NCBI GenBank assembly: GCA_918026815.1
Contig: CAKJVC010000098.1
Span: forward strand, 186,001-250,000
Direction of reading: 5' to 3'
DNA length: 64,000 bases
Origin: Chalara sp. BL73
Lineage: Eukaryota; Ascomycota; Leotiomycetes; Helotiales
Shown in pieces: positions 44,109 to 56,400 of the stretch. The notes under the pieces were generated by a model that was not told the origin of the DNA, ran no database searches, and was given only the letters and a program-made list of their open reading frames with translations. Positions within the stretch are counted from its first letter, which is position 1, and each line of letters starts with the position of its first letter. A program made the translations under genes and the position numbers.

Positions 44109-45531
44109 CTAGCATTGGAAGGCAACGCCTGCCTTCTCAACCTTGTTCTGTCCCCCACTAGCAAAACCTGTCCCTTCACTCTTGATCTCAACTAAGCCTG
44201 GGGTCTGGAATTTAGTTAGTTGTTGCGCCACTGGAAAGCTCGTCCATACTCCAGAATTCCACCGGGCAGGGATAAAGATATAACTCACTATTTTCTCTTT
44301 GCTAGATTTGCTGTCCTCTTTCCCTTTGGCTTTCCCACTGGATTCTTTCCGGTTTGTCAAGTCCGTCTCGCAAACATAGCAGAGTAATTTATTCTGGTCT
44401 ATTTCTGGGGCATGCGCATCATGAACCCCCGTTGGTGTCATGAACTTTGTCACGCAGTTCTTACAAAGCACATGTCCGCAAGGTTTTGCAAGCATAGCCT
44501 TTGAAGTATTACTCAATACCTTTTTGCATGCTGGACAGATCCGTTGGTTGGCCTTCGTTGCTGCATCCTTTTCCTCCGTGAACGCGACTGTGACTAGGTT
44601 GTGTAGCGAATAGTAATGCGGTTTATCCGCTGGAGATGAAGGGCATACCGGTGAAAGCTTTGACTTCTTTGTGATTGTATGCAGATCTATTGTGGTGTTT
44701 GATGAAGGCGTTATGGAGGGAACCCAGAACGATGGCAAAGTCGTTTTTGATGCCTATATCGTGATTAGAAACATGCGAAAAAGGGAATCGAGTATTACCT
44801 TCTCATCATCAATTGTCTTTCGTGCTTTATTCCTCTCCTCTTGAGCAATGCGAAGCAGTTCGTCCTCATCTAATTCAAATTTCCTCTTCTCTCCTTTCTT
44901 GCCTTCAACAGCATCTTCCTCTACCATAATTTTTCCATCTTCCCTCCCTACAATCTTTGTCCCTGCCTTACCTATTTTCGCCTCCAAGCCCATTTGAACT
45001 CTCTCGAAGTCTTGAACGGCCCTCACTCTAGCCTCGTCTTCTTCTCGAATTCTGTCTTGATTCGCTTCTTGCTCCTCTTTCTCTTTTGCTTTTTCAAGCC
45101 TATGAGTAGGTAAGCCTTGTTCTGATAATAACCCATGTGCGCTCTCAGAACCTCGAGCACAAGAACTTCAGCTAGAAGGGTTGCCTGTATGATTCGGAAT
45201 TCTGATCACGTGTAAAATTGATTAAAGCTACATACCTCTTGATTTCTTTCTTCTGTGATAAAATGTTGTTGTAAGCGCATTCTTTGCAGAAAATGTCGCC
45301 GTGAGAACAAGAAACTGGATCTTGGGCAGGCATGAGGCAAAGTCGACATGACGCGAAGGGTAGAAATGAATCTCTGGAGAGCCGAGCACTGTTTGAGCCC
45401 CATGCTGATTTCGCAAGAGATCTTTCGTACGACGTGAACACCGCCCGCGACGTATTACGCTTGCCTGTATAGTTTCAGTAACATTGATAAAGAAAAAAGG
45501 ACCTAGCATTCAAGTGCGTACTGTGTGACAT
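44109..45531 (-). CDS. NOSIP-type RING/U-box E3 ubiquitin ligase
   Basis: Homologue of nitric-oxide-synthase-interacting protein, a spliceosome-associated E3 ligase. Four exons (45531-45522, 45464-45236, 45099-44799, 44753-44109) total 1185 nt, 394 aa. Exon 1 is only 10 nt (MSH plus one base) and joins to [20 protein letters not shown], the conserved NOSIP N-terminus. The first modified RING half follows ([20 protein letters not shown] then [18 protein letters not shown]), then a long charged coiled-coil ([40 protein letters not shown]). The last exon has [12 protein letters not shown] and a C-terminal [47 protein letters not shown]. It ends [16 protein letters not shown], also typical. The intron after exon 2 is 136 nt. 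It lies head to head with tafazzin, 541 bases between start codons. Confidence 0.9.
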
Positions 45532-46072
45532 GTTGCACGACCAGGGAGAATCCTGGAGTTAAGACCGTCTTCTAGCCTCCGATGCAAATTCTAGAGATCT
45601 CGCTCCTTAGGTGCCGGTGCTGCCAGTGAGATGGCCAAGTTCTATAGGAAGGAATGTCTCCTCTGGTTAAGAGTATCCCGTGTGGACGACGAGGTAGGGA
45701 GTGCGACTTGTTCAACCTTAGAAGTAAACTGAGGGGAATCTAACCTCCTGGTATCGATCCTTGACCACTACGTATACGCTCTTCGAGCGAGTGGGTCTTG
45801 TATATGCAATACAGATGTAGAGAATGACTTCAGTGTGCTTCTTTTGGTTGATATCAATTTCCTTCACCAGCCACACAATACAAGCCACTGTTCAGCCTCA
45901 TATTTAGGCCTTGTGCGCCAGGCACTTACACATGATAGACAGGGGCTCAATTCCCGTCAACGCGACGTCACTTTCTGCATCTAAGACGCTCTTTATTCAA
46001 TTTCTTGTGCTTGTGTATTTGTACTTGATTGATGGCGGCATTCACAACAGTTCCATTTGCATACGATCTGCG
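45532..46072. promoter_or_regulatory. Divergent promoter region, E3 ligase / tafazzin
   Basis: The 541 bases between two divergent start codons must contain both promoters. I could not identify a TATA box or a known factor site; the assignment rests on gene orientation alone. Confidence 0.5.
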
Positions 46073-47412
46073 ATGACGCACAGGGAAGATATGCGGCCTA
46101 CCTCTTCGGTTCCTCCGACTCCAAGCCTGCTATGGCGGTTTTCATCAACGGCCACAATGGGCTTCATCGGGTCTGTCGCAAGGAGCTTTCTGTACGGTCT
46201 AAATAAAATGGAGGTTACTGGCCTTGAAGGGTTCTTGCATACATTAGAGAAGCGGAAAGATATCAATGGAAGACAGAGAGGCCTAATCACTGGTACGGCC
46301 TTGGTTCTGTGACTGTTGTCGAGCAGGAGGCTGATCGCAGGAATATTAGTATCAAACCATGTCAGCGTGTATGTCGTAATATGTACTATGGAGATTTAGC
46401 AAATGCTGACTACATGGTAGAGTTGACGATCCCCTAATATGGGGGGCCTTGCCAATTTCTTATGCCTTCAATCCTGCAAATCATAGATGGAGTTTGGGTA
46501 GTTATGACATCTGCTTTCAAAATAAGTGCGTATATTGTCCCTACCACTAAGCTAGAGGATATTCTCTTACTGGCGATCAGAATACTATCTATGTTCTTTA
46601 CCCTAGGACAAGTCTTACCAACACACCGAGGCGACTACTCTCCTCCATCTCAATCAGGCTTATTTCAGTCAACAATGACCCAAGCGATTCGCCTTCTTTC
46701 CTCTCAACCATACTCTAAAAACTCCAAAGACTTTTCAATCCAGCACCCATCCCTTTCGCCCTCGAGTCCAGACATAATTGACCCTTTCTCCTCGTCTACT
46801 CTAACATACACGACTACAGGCCATGACATGTTTCCTGCGCCTTCGGCATACCTCTCGCGGCGACACTCATGGGTTCATATTTTCCCGGAAGGCCGCGTGC
46901 ACCAGCATCCACTCAAAACCATGCGCTATTTCAAATGGGGAGTGTCGCGCCTCATCCTCGAGTCAGAGCCACTCCCAGATATTGTACCGATATTCATAGA
47001 TGGTAATCAAGAAGTGATGCATGAAAATCGGGAGTTTCCACGGTTTCTCCCTCGGGCCGGTAAGAGGATCAGAATAGCATTTGGAGAAACTGTGGATGGC
47101 GAGAGAATTTTTGGAGATTTAAGAGAGCGATGGCAGCGCTTAGTCAAGTTACAGAAAGATGCACTAGCTAAGAAAGGGTTACCCACAGAATGGGAGCTAG
47201 GGGAATTGACGGATGGCCTCAAGTATGGGACTGAGGCTGTAGCGTTGCGAAATGAGGTCACACATCGAATAAGACAAGAAGTGCTTAAAGTACGGAGAAG
47301 TTTGGGTTATCCAGATGAAGATCCTAAACAGGGAATTGCGGAGACCTGGATAGAGGAGGGACCGAAACGCAATGGCAAGATGAAAGATGGTAGTTGGATT
47401 GGCGAGACATGA
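46073..47412 (+). CDS. taz1: Tafazzin, cardiolipin-remodelling transacylase
   Basis: Mitochondrial phospholipid-lysophospholipid transacylase that remodels cardiolipin. Four exons (46073-46292, 46350-46368, 46421-46525, 46581-47412) sum to 1176 nt, 391 aa. The catalytic HX4D motif is NHVSVVDD, preceded by RGLITVS and followed by PLIWGALP; the Ser-His-Val part lies on a 19-nt exon 2. Exon 3 gives AFNPANHRWSLGSYDICFQN, exon 4 continues ILSMFFTLGQVLPTHRGD, and HSWVHIFPEGRVHQHP carries the second acyltransferase block. FKWGVSRLILES and PIFIDGNQEVMHENR follow. An insert of about 60 residues rich in Ser/Pro (SQPYSKNSKDFSIQHPSLSP) separates blocks 2 and 3. The N-terminal 30 residues are not a clear targeting peptide, matching yeast Taz1, which uses internal anchors. 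Exon phases are all consistent. Confidence 0.93.
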
Positions 47413-48630
47413 GTTCTTTGGTTTTTGTATAGATATCTAGATATATTGTGTGTAATAATTAAAATTTCGTCTCATTTAGTACCCAGGATTTCATAGCCAA
47501 AAGATCTTGATTAATAGTGCATTGTGCTTAAATTCATTGACGCATGTGCTTACCTGGCATTTGTTACGCACAACACATCTGCATAGTCTTAGTTCATGCC
47601 AACAGGGAACCAGTCTCGTTTAATACAGTATGGTTTCTTCAAGCAGTTTGCAAGGATACAAGTGGGCAAAATCAATTCAACTGATGTCTCGACAATTAGA
47701 CTGAATCGGATACTTTGGAGCAGAGAAATAGCCATGAGACAAAATGAGAGGGAAAGAGAAGCATGATCATACCAGGTTCAATAAGCAAGAAAACCCGCGA
47801 AAAAAAAGCCCGGTCCAGGCATACGAATAGTCTAGGGCTGTAGCGACCCCATACCTGAATAGTAATGGCCTCTTGTTGTAAATCGGTTCCTTCTCGTGAC
47901 TAGATTACAATCGGATGTCAAAGATTAATAGTTTCTTGCCGCGGTTCGAGTCCATAGGAAAAATTTCCATGTATAAGCCGAAGCAGTACCAGCTTATTCT
48001 TGAACCCCTTCTCGAGTGGCTCTCTCCAGTCCAAGTCTTGAATTCAAGATTTTCCATTTTGAAACCAAACCATTTGAGAACTTTCAGATGGAAAGACAGG
48101 CCTCTAGATATGTTGATGGCCACTCCATATAAGGGATATCATGCTTGAGTTACCGATTTGCCTCACCAAAAACCCAGTAACCATGTTAACGAGCATCGCT
48201 TTCTGGTCTGGTAGGTAAAATTTAAACAACACTTCGGACATATAAAGGAATTTCTCTGATGCTGGTTCGTCATTCATCGCCCTGACGCGAGCAAATAAGA
48301 GTCACTCGTTTACGCTGTGGTGCCAAAATTCTAGAACAATCAGGATTCTGTCAATCCTTATCACTTGCACGGAGTCAATAAGTCGAAGCTCTAATCGTGG
48401 ATTTCACGGTGTTAATTATTAAAAGTTTTATAGGTCTTAATATATAAACCAATAGCCGAGCCTTCAGTCGAGGATCTTCTTTACTACTAAGGTATAAATC
48501 TCGCTCGTTCGTTCCATACCTGTTCCTTATCAAAATTACACAGCCAAGAGAGAAGATCTTACGAAACAAAACTCTGTTATTATCTACAAAGGCAATCCTG
48601 CTTGGTTGCAACCGCTACGTGAAACTTATC
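47413..48630. other. Intergenic, 1.2 kb, AT-rich
   Basis: 3' flank of tafazzin and upstream of the decayed locus. Open frames at 47905-48148 overlap on opposite strands and have no motif. Nothing else seen. Confidence 0.5.
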
Positions 48631-50406
48631 ATGTCAGAACCACCACCAAGTCAGCCACCTAGCTTCTCAGAGCCCGGATTAGACGTATAGGAGCTCCTTA
48701 AAGGCTGCACTCTGGAGGCAGGTAAGCATGCAGTACATTCAAAGGATTATATACCTTCGATACCAACTTCAAGCATTACTCAGTGTAGGAGAACGAGAGT
48801 TGCCGTAATAGATGCTAAGCTAGGAAATCATGAGCGCACCTTCATTGGTGGCATGATAGAACCACCAAAATACAACAAGCGAATGGAGAGAAATCTCACG
48901 ATAAATGCTCCTGTCGGATTAACTATATCAAGTCATTCATCCTACGCTGCTCAAAGTAGAAGTGCCACAGATCCTAAGATTGAGAATGATCGACGTAGTC
49001 TGATCTATGGTCTAGTGTCTGATACTTTGCACGAACGGCGTATAATGGTAAATGCTACATTGAACCATTCTGGGCTATCGAAGGCCTCAATACCACCTGC
49101 GGATACAAGCTATGCGCTACCATCATCTACAAGTGGGCTCCAGATATTTGCCGATCTTGAGAACATGAACCGCACGCAGTATGATGGCATGGTCACCAAG
49201 GGAAGATACGAGCAACGTATGAAGCAAGGGAAAACTGTAGCCTCTCCTGGAGTATTGAGTGTCTTGATACCGCCTGCTAAGCACTATAATTCTTTCAGGA
49301 AGTCAGCTAACATTTCCTGATCCTGCCTTGTCCTAAAGATTAGCTTCGCCTGTTTCACGCGAGCAAGCAAATTGTTCACCCAGTTCTCAGAGCCGTAAGG
49401 CTCTTTCTAGGGCAAAGACAACGGATTTGAAAGTTCTGCATTTTATGACCAGGTATAAGCCAAAAGACGGAAATTCACAGTCCTCAAATATAGATTTCAC
49501 CGAACAGTTCGAAAAAGAGGTACCGCTATACGCGTCAAGTTAAGCCAGAATGAAGTTGCAGCAGTCCAAGGATGGAACTGCAGATTTGGATCGACCAAAC
49601 ATTACGAGCTATACTCGAGCGGCCTCAAAAACAATCTGGACGAGTTAGGCCTTCACAGCAGGGATCACTTGCACCAGGCTATACTAAACCAATCTTACAA
49701 CAGCCTAAAGATTTGAATATGGCTGCTCAATAATCGAGCTATGCAAGCATGTGTAGGGCTCAGCAAAAGGAGCAGGATAAATGGGTCAACGAAACGTTCG
49801 ATCAGAACTCTCCATGCCCGGACAGCTTTACATGGGAGAGAGTTAGAGACGGCTACCGGTGCCGGGGTGGAAAGCACCTGATAACGGATGAATTGATCGA
49901 GGAGCTAAAGGGAGGGTTGTATCAGACCCCTAAAGGTGAGCCGGTTGAATTTTGTAAGTTGGAACTTGCTTGAACCCCTCTTGTTCAGTCGAGAAATAGT
50001 TCTTGATCAGAGTTTGTTCATATTCTTGGCGGAAGCTCGCTGACTTTGCTACTTTACAGTTGATGCAAGATAATAAAAAAGTCATCAAACGCGGTTGGGG
50101 TAGCTGTCGGGGCGACATTGGCAAGAAGCAGAGACGACGGCCATACTATCCTGATCCTGAGTATAAAAGAGCTTTCATGTACAGTGGTCTTGATCCTATT
50201 CCGTTTGGGCGGTTGTGACAGTGGGTGGCAGTGATGAGCCAAATAAAATTCCTCGCTCGATTCGTCTACGGGCGTTCTTGGAATTTAATTCTAGGGCGAG
50301 CCGTGTATATACACGGGAGAACCGTAAGGGTGGAACAAGTCTTCTTATAGATGAGATCGAGGAGGAAATAAAGAAGACCGAGGAGGAAGAGGCAGGAGAA
50401 ACATAG
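48631..50406 (+). pseudogene. Decayed locus, fungal protein of unknown function
   Basis: A reading frame starting at ATG 48631 (MSEPPPSQPPSFSEPGLDV) meets TAG at 48688-48690, then stays open in the same frame to 49318 (LKGCTLEAGKHA, ADLENMNRTQYDGMVTKGRY, KHYNSFRKSANIS). Further coding-like pieces follow in other frames: SREQANCSPSSQSRKALSRA, a Pro/Gln-rich piece (PSQQGSLAPGYTKPILQQPK) ending at a TAA next to a CAA, then QQKEQDKWVNETFDQNSPC and RVRDGYRCRGGKHLITDELI. The last block, a Cys-containing motif with YRCRGGKH, is a common ascomycete module of unknown role. Small basic pieces (GKKQRRRPYYPDPEYKRAFM) and a glutamate-rich tail (IEEEIKKTEEEEAGET) end at about 50406. Stops plus frame changes suggest a relic; a multi-intron gene with poor signals is the alternative. 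Confidence 0.5.
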
Positions 50407-51039
50407 CCAGCTTGAATTTGTATACCATCGTTGGATAGATATAGCTCTTGGGTGGCTAGTTAAGTGGGCAATGGAAATTTGGGATGGCAACGATTAAGCC
50501 ATAAGCTGGTTAGTAATGAATTTTAGAGGATGAGTCTCTAGAAGGGGTATTAATATCATTACCAAGACACATAGAAGGATCTGCCATTAGATTTGTAATT
50601 GGGATATGACATCTCTTTCCCTAATGAGGAATATCTAGAATTTGGCCCATTGAACGCCGAATTGTTATAAACACACCATATGCTGGCTCCCTCTACCCAA
50701 TTGAGCAAATAAGTGGGGATGACAGGGGCCTGTCAAAGAGTGCAATTAGCGAATAGCTCTTGGTGTTAATAGAAGCACTACCGAACGCCGAACCAGCCTT
50801 CGACCTCGATCTCTTTAGGGTGTCTCGTTCTTCTAATCCAAAATAGAGAACTAGACGAAAAGCTTCAACTTTATAATAACATGGGACCTTAGATTTCATC
50901 ACAGTATCCTATAGAACTGATCACGGTTCGTTTCCTAACCGTCTCCAGAAACTCATCCCAGGTTGGCGTCTTCGGGTCATGCGTGATAAATTACTAATTC
51001 AAAGATCTCAGGTCACTTTATTATTACGAGTTTTCCAGA
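50407..51039. other. Intergenic, 0.63 kb
   Basis: AT-rich, upstream of the AflR-type gene. No coding frame with support. Confidence 0.5.
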
Positions 51040-52664
51040 ATGACTAATGAGACAATCAAGCTTCGAGCAGCTTGTGATCGCTGTCACAATCAGAAACTGC
51101 GATGTCCTAAGGTCTCCAGCTCAGGCACGTGTGGAAGATGCGCGAAAGCGCAAGTGCAATGCTCGTTTAGCCCCTTTCGGCAAAAGAAAGAGCAAAAAGC
51201 TGGTTCCGAGAGGATAAAGGCTTCGATGGTTGCTCAGCTTTCCGGTCTGGAGGAAAGAATTAGTACATTCGCAGCAAATGGGTATAACCCTCCAGAATCA
51301 GGAAGCACGAAAAGAAAACGTGGTGTTACTCCCATACCCACGGATACCACACTGGGTATGTCATATGACTGGTTCCTTTAGTATAAGAGCAATTCTTACT
51401 AGATATCTTATCAGATCCATGTTCTTTTCTGAATGCCGGAGCTCTTGGCGGCCCAGCAGGCAGAGGACTTCCTGGATTAACTGCGGACGATACGGTGCCA
51501 ATTCTTTCAAATGTAGACTTCGATTTTACACCATTTGGGGACTTCAATTTTGGGACAGCCTTCAACCAGTCTGATTTAAGTACTCTCAGTCCGATAGCCA
51601 CAGAGAGCTATAGCTCAAAAGATATGTTCGTGCCTGTAGACGCTCCCTCATTTCTCGATTATTCTTTTGAGGTAAGACCCATATACTGTTGCTTCTGATG
51701 ATTTCTCGATTGTCATATTACGAGCAGCGAAATTTTAGGCATTAATAGAGCCTGACCTCACATAAAATAGATTCCAGTTTTACGCACACAATCACAAGCT
51801 ATTTCAAACTCTAGACGGTGGTCTGAGACCTATGATCCAATTATTTCTGGATTTGACTCACATGAACCAAATAACGCAGTAGATTTTGTTGATGTTTGGT
51901 CAGAAAGGCAGCTGATACAGAATCTGTCCAACCTCAGCATTGGTCTTTATGATCATATGAAGTCAATACCCTCGCAACCTATACATGACAAGGAGGATCC
52001 GACCGAGGAACCTGAGATTGGGAACCACCAGTCGTACTCCATTGGTGAGACATTCAAATGTACTCAACAACTTGTCGATATGTACCCACATTTCATTAAT
52101 ACATTCTTGGCACCTGAGGCTTCGCGTTCGTGGAAAGGAAATCATGAAGATTCTAGGTTAGAAGGCATGCTCACCAACAATTCCCGGAATGATAGTCTGG
52201 GACGAACATCAACACATGCTGACCATAGCTCTCTCGACCACTCCTCAATCTTACTGATCTTATCCTGTCATACCCGTCTTCTTGATGTATTCGATAAACT
52301 TTTTCAACACGTCTGTGTCTGTTCGCAACACATCAGGAAAGCTACTACAGTCCAAGAAGCCTGGATAATGCCGCCTCCTATCAAAATAGGTACATATACA
52401 CTTCCTGCAACCTCATCGGTACCATTTCAAGTCCTTGTATTGATCCAAATGGCCACGCAACTCTCAGCGAATGCTGCTCAGCTAAAAGCCTGCCTTCAGA
52501 CATCATCAAGTGATAGGGACCGTCGGGGGGGGATCTCAGCACTGTCCTTGGCGACTGCTGAGAGGGTTGTTGATCGCGCTGATAGGATGTCACATAAATT
52601 AACTATCCTGAAAGGTAGGCTTATGGGAGAGAAAGAAGTAGGAGCTGAGTTACAATGTAAGTGA
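51040..52664 (+). CDS. AflR-type Zn2Cys6 transcription factor
   Basis: Pathway-type nuclear regulator. Three exons (51040-51355, 51415-51671, 51771-52664) sum to 1467 nt, 488 aa. The zinc cluster is at residues 10-45: [40 protein letters not shown], six Cys in order, in the AflR-like arrangement where [10 protein letters not shown] opens the domain. The middle is disordered with repeated [16 protein letters not shown] acidic/aromatic patches that may activate transcription. The C-terminal third matches the AflR domain: FVNTF-like [72 protein letters not shown], then [21 protein letters not shown] donor near the stop (GTAAGT at 52659) could extend the protein by about 20 residues through a Cys-rich exon near 52721. 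Despite the name, nothing here points to aflatoxin; no biosynthetic genes are adjacent. Confidence 0.85.
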
Positions 52665-53450
52665 GCCGACCGGTCGATATATGACTACAGATCTTAAGAC
52701 TGATGTTGGTACTTGGTAGGGTTTTGTAGCGGTTGCAACAGCGATCCTTGTGACTGTTCGAGGATTTTTGGTGCTTGAAACAGTCCCAATCAATTATTCT
52801 CAATGAAAATCAGGTTCAGGGGCCAGACGTTCCTTTCAATCGAGAGGCTCAGGTAGCTAGCCCGCGGTGAAGTTTGTACAAACTTTGCGTTTTTTCGTTT
52901 AGACTTGGATTGGTACCAACAACGAGAATTGCCTCGACTATCTAGCGGTTTCTCCTGAAGACCAGGCGAAGCGGCTATCATAGCGCTAAATTTCCTTAAG
53001 GAATCAAGATAAATGATGAAAGCGTCCCTAAGCGCAAAAGTATATGTTTCCTAAGGAGGTGATTGACTCGAGTAATAATGCCTGCTATTTCCCTACGCAC
53101 GTATTCAAGTCAAGATACAACTGGCAAGTCTCATTATAGCAAGGTTTCGCAATATGTTTCGCATTTCTTGCTTTTCCCATGTTCTCCATCCGTGCAACTG
53201 CTGGGCCGAAAGGCAACGGAGCATCAACGGATGGTCGGGTTTTAGGATATACAGTAAGCGCCAAGCCCAATTTCGCGGTTATGATTGGACAAGCTCAGCT
53301 CACCCCAAGTTCACTCTCCTCCACAGAACCCCTCGACCACGAAAAGCTTCAACCTAGAAGTCAGATATCGCATCCTCCGGTGCGGACTTGCTTCATCTCC
53401 AGAATCCCCAAGGTACTACGGAAGCACATCGCTCAATAAGTTACTGCAAG
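52665..53450. other. Intergenic, 0.79 kb
   Basis: Upstream of the third regulator. It holds a possible alternative last exon of the AflR-type gene near 52721-52780 (CSGCNSDPCDCSRIFGA). Short frames at 53063-53476 overlap each other and are not supported. Confidence 0.45.
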
Positions 53451-56400
53451 ATGGAATTATCACCACCGGTCACTGAAGCTGTGGAACAGAAGCAGCATAC
53501 AGCACAACCAAACACTGCTATGCCCGCACCAAAGAGTTCGCGGCAAAGATTCAAGCCCCAGCTCTCTTGCACACTTTGTAGAACCCGCAAGTATGTAGCC
53601 TCCTTTATTTACCAACATCCATTTTCTGGTGGTATCCACTTTTAAGCAATACCGCCGCACCTGCTCTCCAATTACTCGCTGAGAAACATATTACCCTTGC
53701 ATTTGGATTGTGGATTTTGAATTAATTTATCCATTTCTAGACTCAAGTGCGACAGAGGGCACCCGTGTGAGAATTGTATCAAGAGAGATCTAGCTTCCAG
53801 CTGCACCTTTATACATGCTGGTATCCTGCGCGACAGAGCCAATCATGTTCAGAAGCCTAAGGCCACGGCCAACAATTCAGACGTCCATGGACGAATCAAA
53901 CAATTGGAAGAGTTAGTTGTATCCTTTATGCAACAGCAGCAGCAGCAGCAAGACCGCAACACTAACCAGCCATCTCTCGCGCACTCACCCCCTACGGGGT
54001 CAGAATCAAAGTCAGAGACTGGCAGACCATCTTCGCTCTCTGATACCCAGGTATGGGTTGATCAGACAGACTTGATTTCGACTTCAGGCTCTCTTGGGCG
54101 TCTTGCAATCGATGAGGACCAGCAGAGTTATGTCGGTGGAGCACACTGGGCAGCCATTCTTGACAGCGTATGGGATATTTGCCGATGTCGTGTTCTTGGC
54201 TGATATCCTCTAGATTTCTAGTCTGAAAGAATCTGTAAATTACGAAGAGCGCTCAACTCAGTCGAATCAAGAGGCTGAACGAAACCCACCACTGAAGACT
54301 AGAGGTCCTCAACTTCTTGCAGGCTTCGTCAGAAAGGCAACTAGACCAGACATTCTTGCTTCGATGCCTCCTAAATCGATAGCTGATATCTTGATTGCAC
54401 AAATGTTTGATTCGGGTGACATTTCTATAAGTAAGGCTCTATAAATGCGAAGTAGAAGTGATAAGTTGACAAATAGTGAAGCTGGCGTACATTGTGGGAC
54501 ATTTAGAAAAGAGGTAGGAAAAGCCATGATGTGCTTTCAGTAATGCGCCACTGATCATATTAACAGTACGAGCAATTTTGGGCAGATCCAAGCCAAACTC
54601 CCATTATGTGGATTGGTCTTTTATACGCCATTATGTGTCTCGCCACCAACCTGCGAATCCTGTGCGGTAACGATTCACCTGACATCTTTTCCCAAGTCGC
54701 TCTTCGTGATCAACATGAGGCTATAACCTTGTTCAGCGAAAAGGTTGTTCAATGTCTGATACTTGGGAATTATACTGAGCCATGCCAATACACAGTTCCG
54801 ACGCTTTTGACCTATAGCTTGACGGAACATTTTCGAAGCATAGATGGTACTGTTCTCTAGACGGAGCTTCTCATAGGCAAAGCTGACTGGAATGTAGCAC
54901 AAGTTGGTGGTTGGATGTTGATGGGATTGATCATCCGAGCGGCAATGAGGTTAGGCTATCACCGAGAGCCATCTTATTATCCAAATATATCAGTATATCA
55001 AGGAGAAGTTAGACGTCGAATATGGTTGATCATAACCCACTTAGATCTCCATGTATCATGCCAAGTAGGCCTACCTCGAATGTTGAGAGAGGACATGTAC
55101 GACACACAAATCCCTCGTAACCTCTTAGACTCCGACTTTGATGAGAATACTATAGTGCTTCCTCCCTCAAGAGATGACGAGGACCTCACAATTTGTGGGA
55201 GTGTGACTATGAAACATAGAGTCACGATGGCACTTGGAAGAATCTTGGATCAGGCAAATGCTATAACACCAATGTCTTATGACGAAATCATGAAGCTTGA
55301 TGCAGAACTACATGAAGGGTATCAAGATGTTCCAGAAAAGCTGAGGATTCGAGATCTCAATGCACTTAGACATGATCGGCCAGAACTAATAGGTATGGTC
55401 TTCTCTAACCACATCCGTCTCTTCAATACCCCAATCCCTTCTTCAGCCTTAAGTTAACGCTCAGAGAATCCCTGTGGAACAGTGGCTATCTAATATAAAT
55501 TGCTAACATTGTCTATAGTGGCAAGATTGGGTCCAGATCTCATGTTTCACAAAGGACGATGTATCCTGCATCGCAAATATTTATCTCCACCAAGCTCACC
55601 AAACAGTCAGATACACCCTTACTCCATAAAATCCTGTATCGATTCCGCCATGGCCATTTTGTCACGACACAAATATCTCTGGGATGAGACCCGGCCTGGG
55701 AAGTCCCTGTATCACTATAAATGGAAGACAACGACGCTGGCGACTCAAGACTTCTTGCTTGCCGCTATGCTCCTCTGCCTCTATCTCACCACTTTCATGG
55801 ACGGTGGGGAGACACAAGCAGGCGAGCATGCCATTACTTTTACGAGGGCTGAGATGTTGGAGTCACTTGAAATCTCCACGCAGAGTGCGTCTGATCTCCT
55901 TGCAAAGCAGTAAATTACTTTACTAGAGCTGCGGGCTTTAGAACCGTTCTAAGAGATGAGATACTTCAACTATCTTTGTTGTTTCAGTTTCTATGACAGT
56001 TCCCAAGCTCCCGAGTCTCTGTAAGTCTTTCAATAAACCATAGTGCTAATTTGATCATAGTTTTTGAGCTTGCTACAACCGAGTCAGCAGATCTGGTGAA
56101 GGCTGCTAAGGCCATGAGAACGATATTAGCAAAGGTTAACGGCGCGCCGACTGATCAAGGACAACGACAATCTCAATCCACGGAGGTGAAGATGAACTTG
56201 GGAGGATTTGGCTACTCGGGTAAGTCTATCTTCCCACAGAACCCGGTTATGACGGATAGCTAACGAATGGTTGTAGCTCCGCCAGTGCCAACGCTGCCTA
56301 ATCAAAGCTCCGACTTCTCATCGCAGACTGCCTCCTCGCCGTGGCAGAGTGACTCGGTGTCCTTACCACAGCATACACCACAGCAAAATATAGACTTTGC

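Noticed and set aside
47935..47960. B-box-like GGTTCGAGTCC suggesting a tRNA gene
   Set aside because: No matching A box or acceptor stem could be folded around it by eye.
51040..52664. Reading the AflR-type gene as evidence for an aflatoxin or sterigmatocystin cluster
   Set aside because: No polyketide synthase, P450 or other pathway gene in the window; AflR-type regulators also control unrelated pathways.
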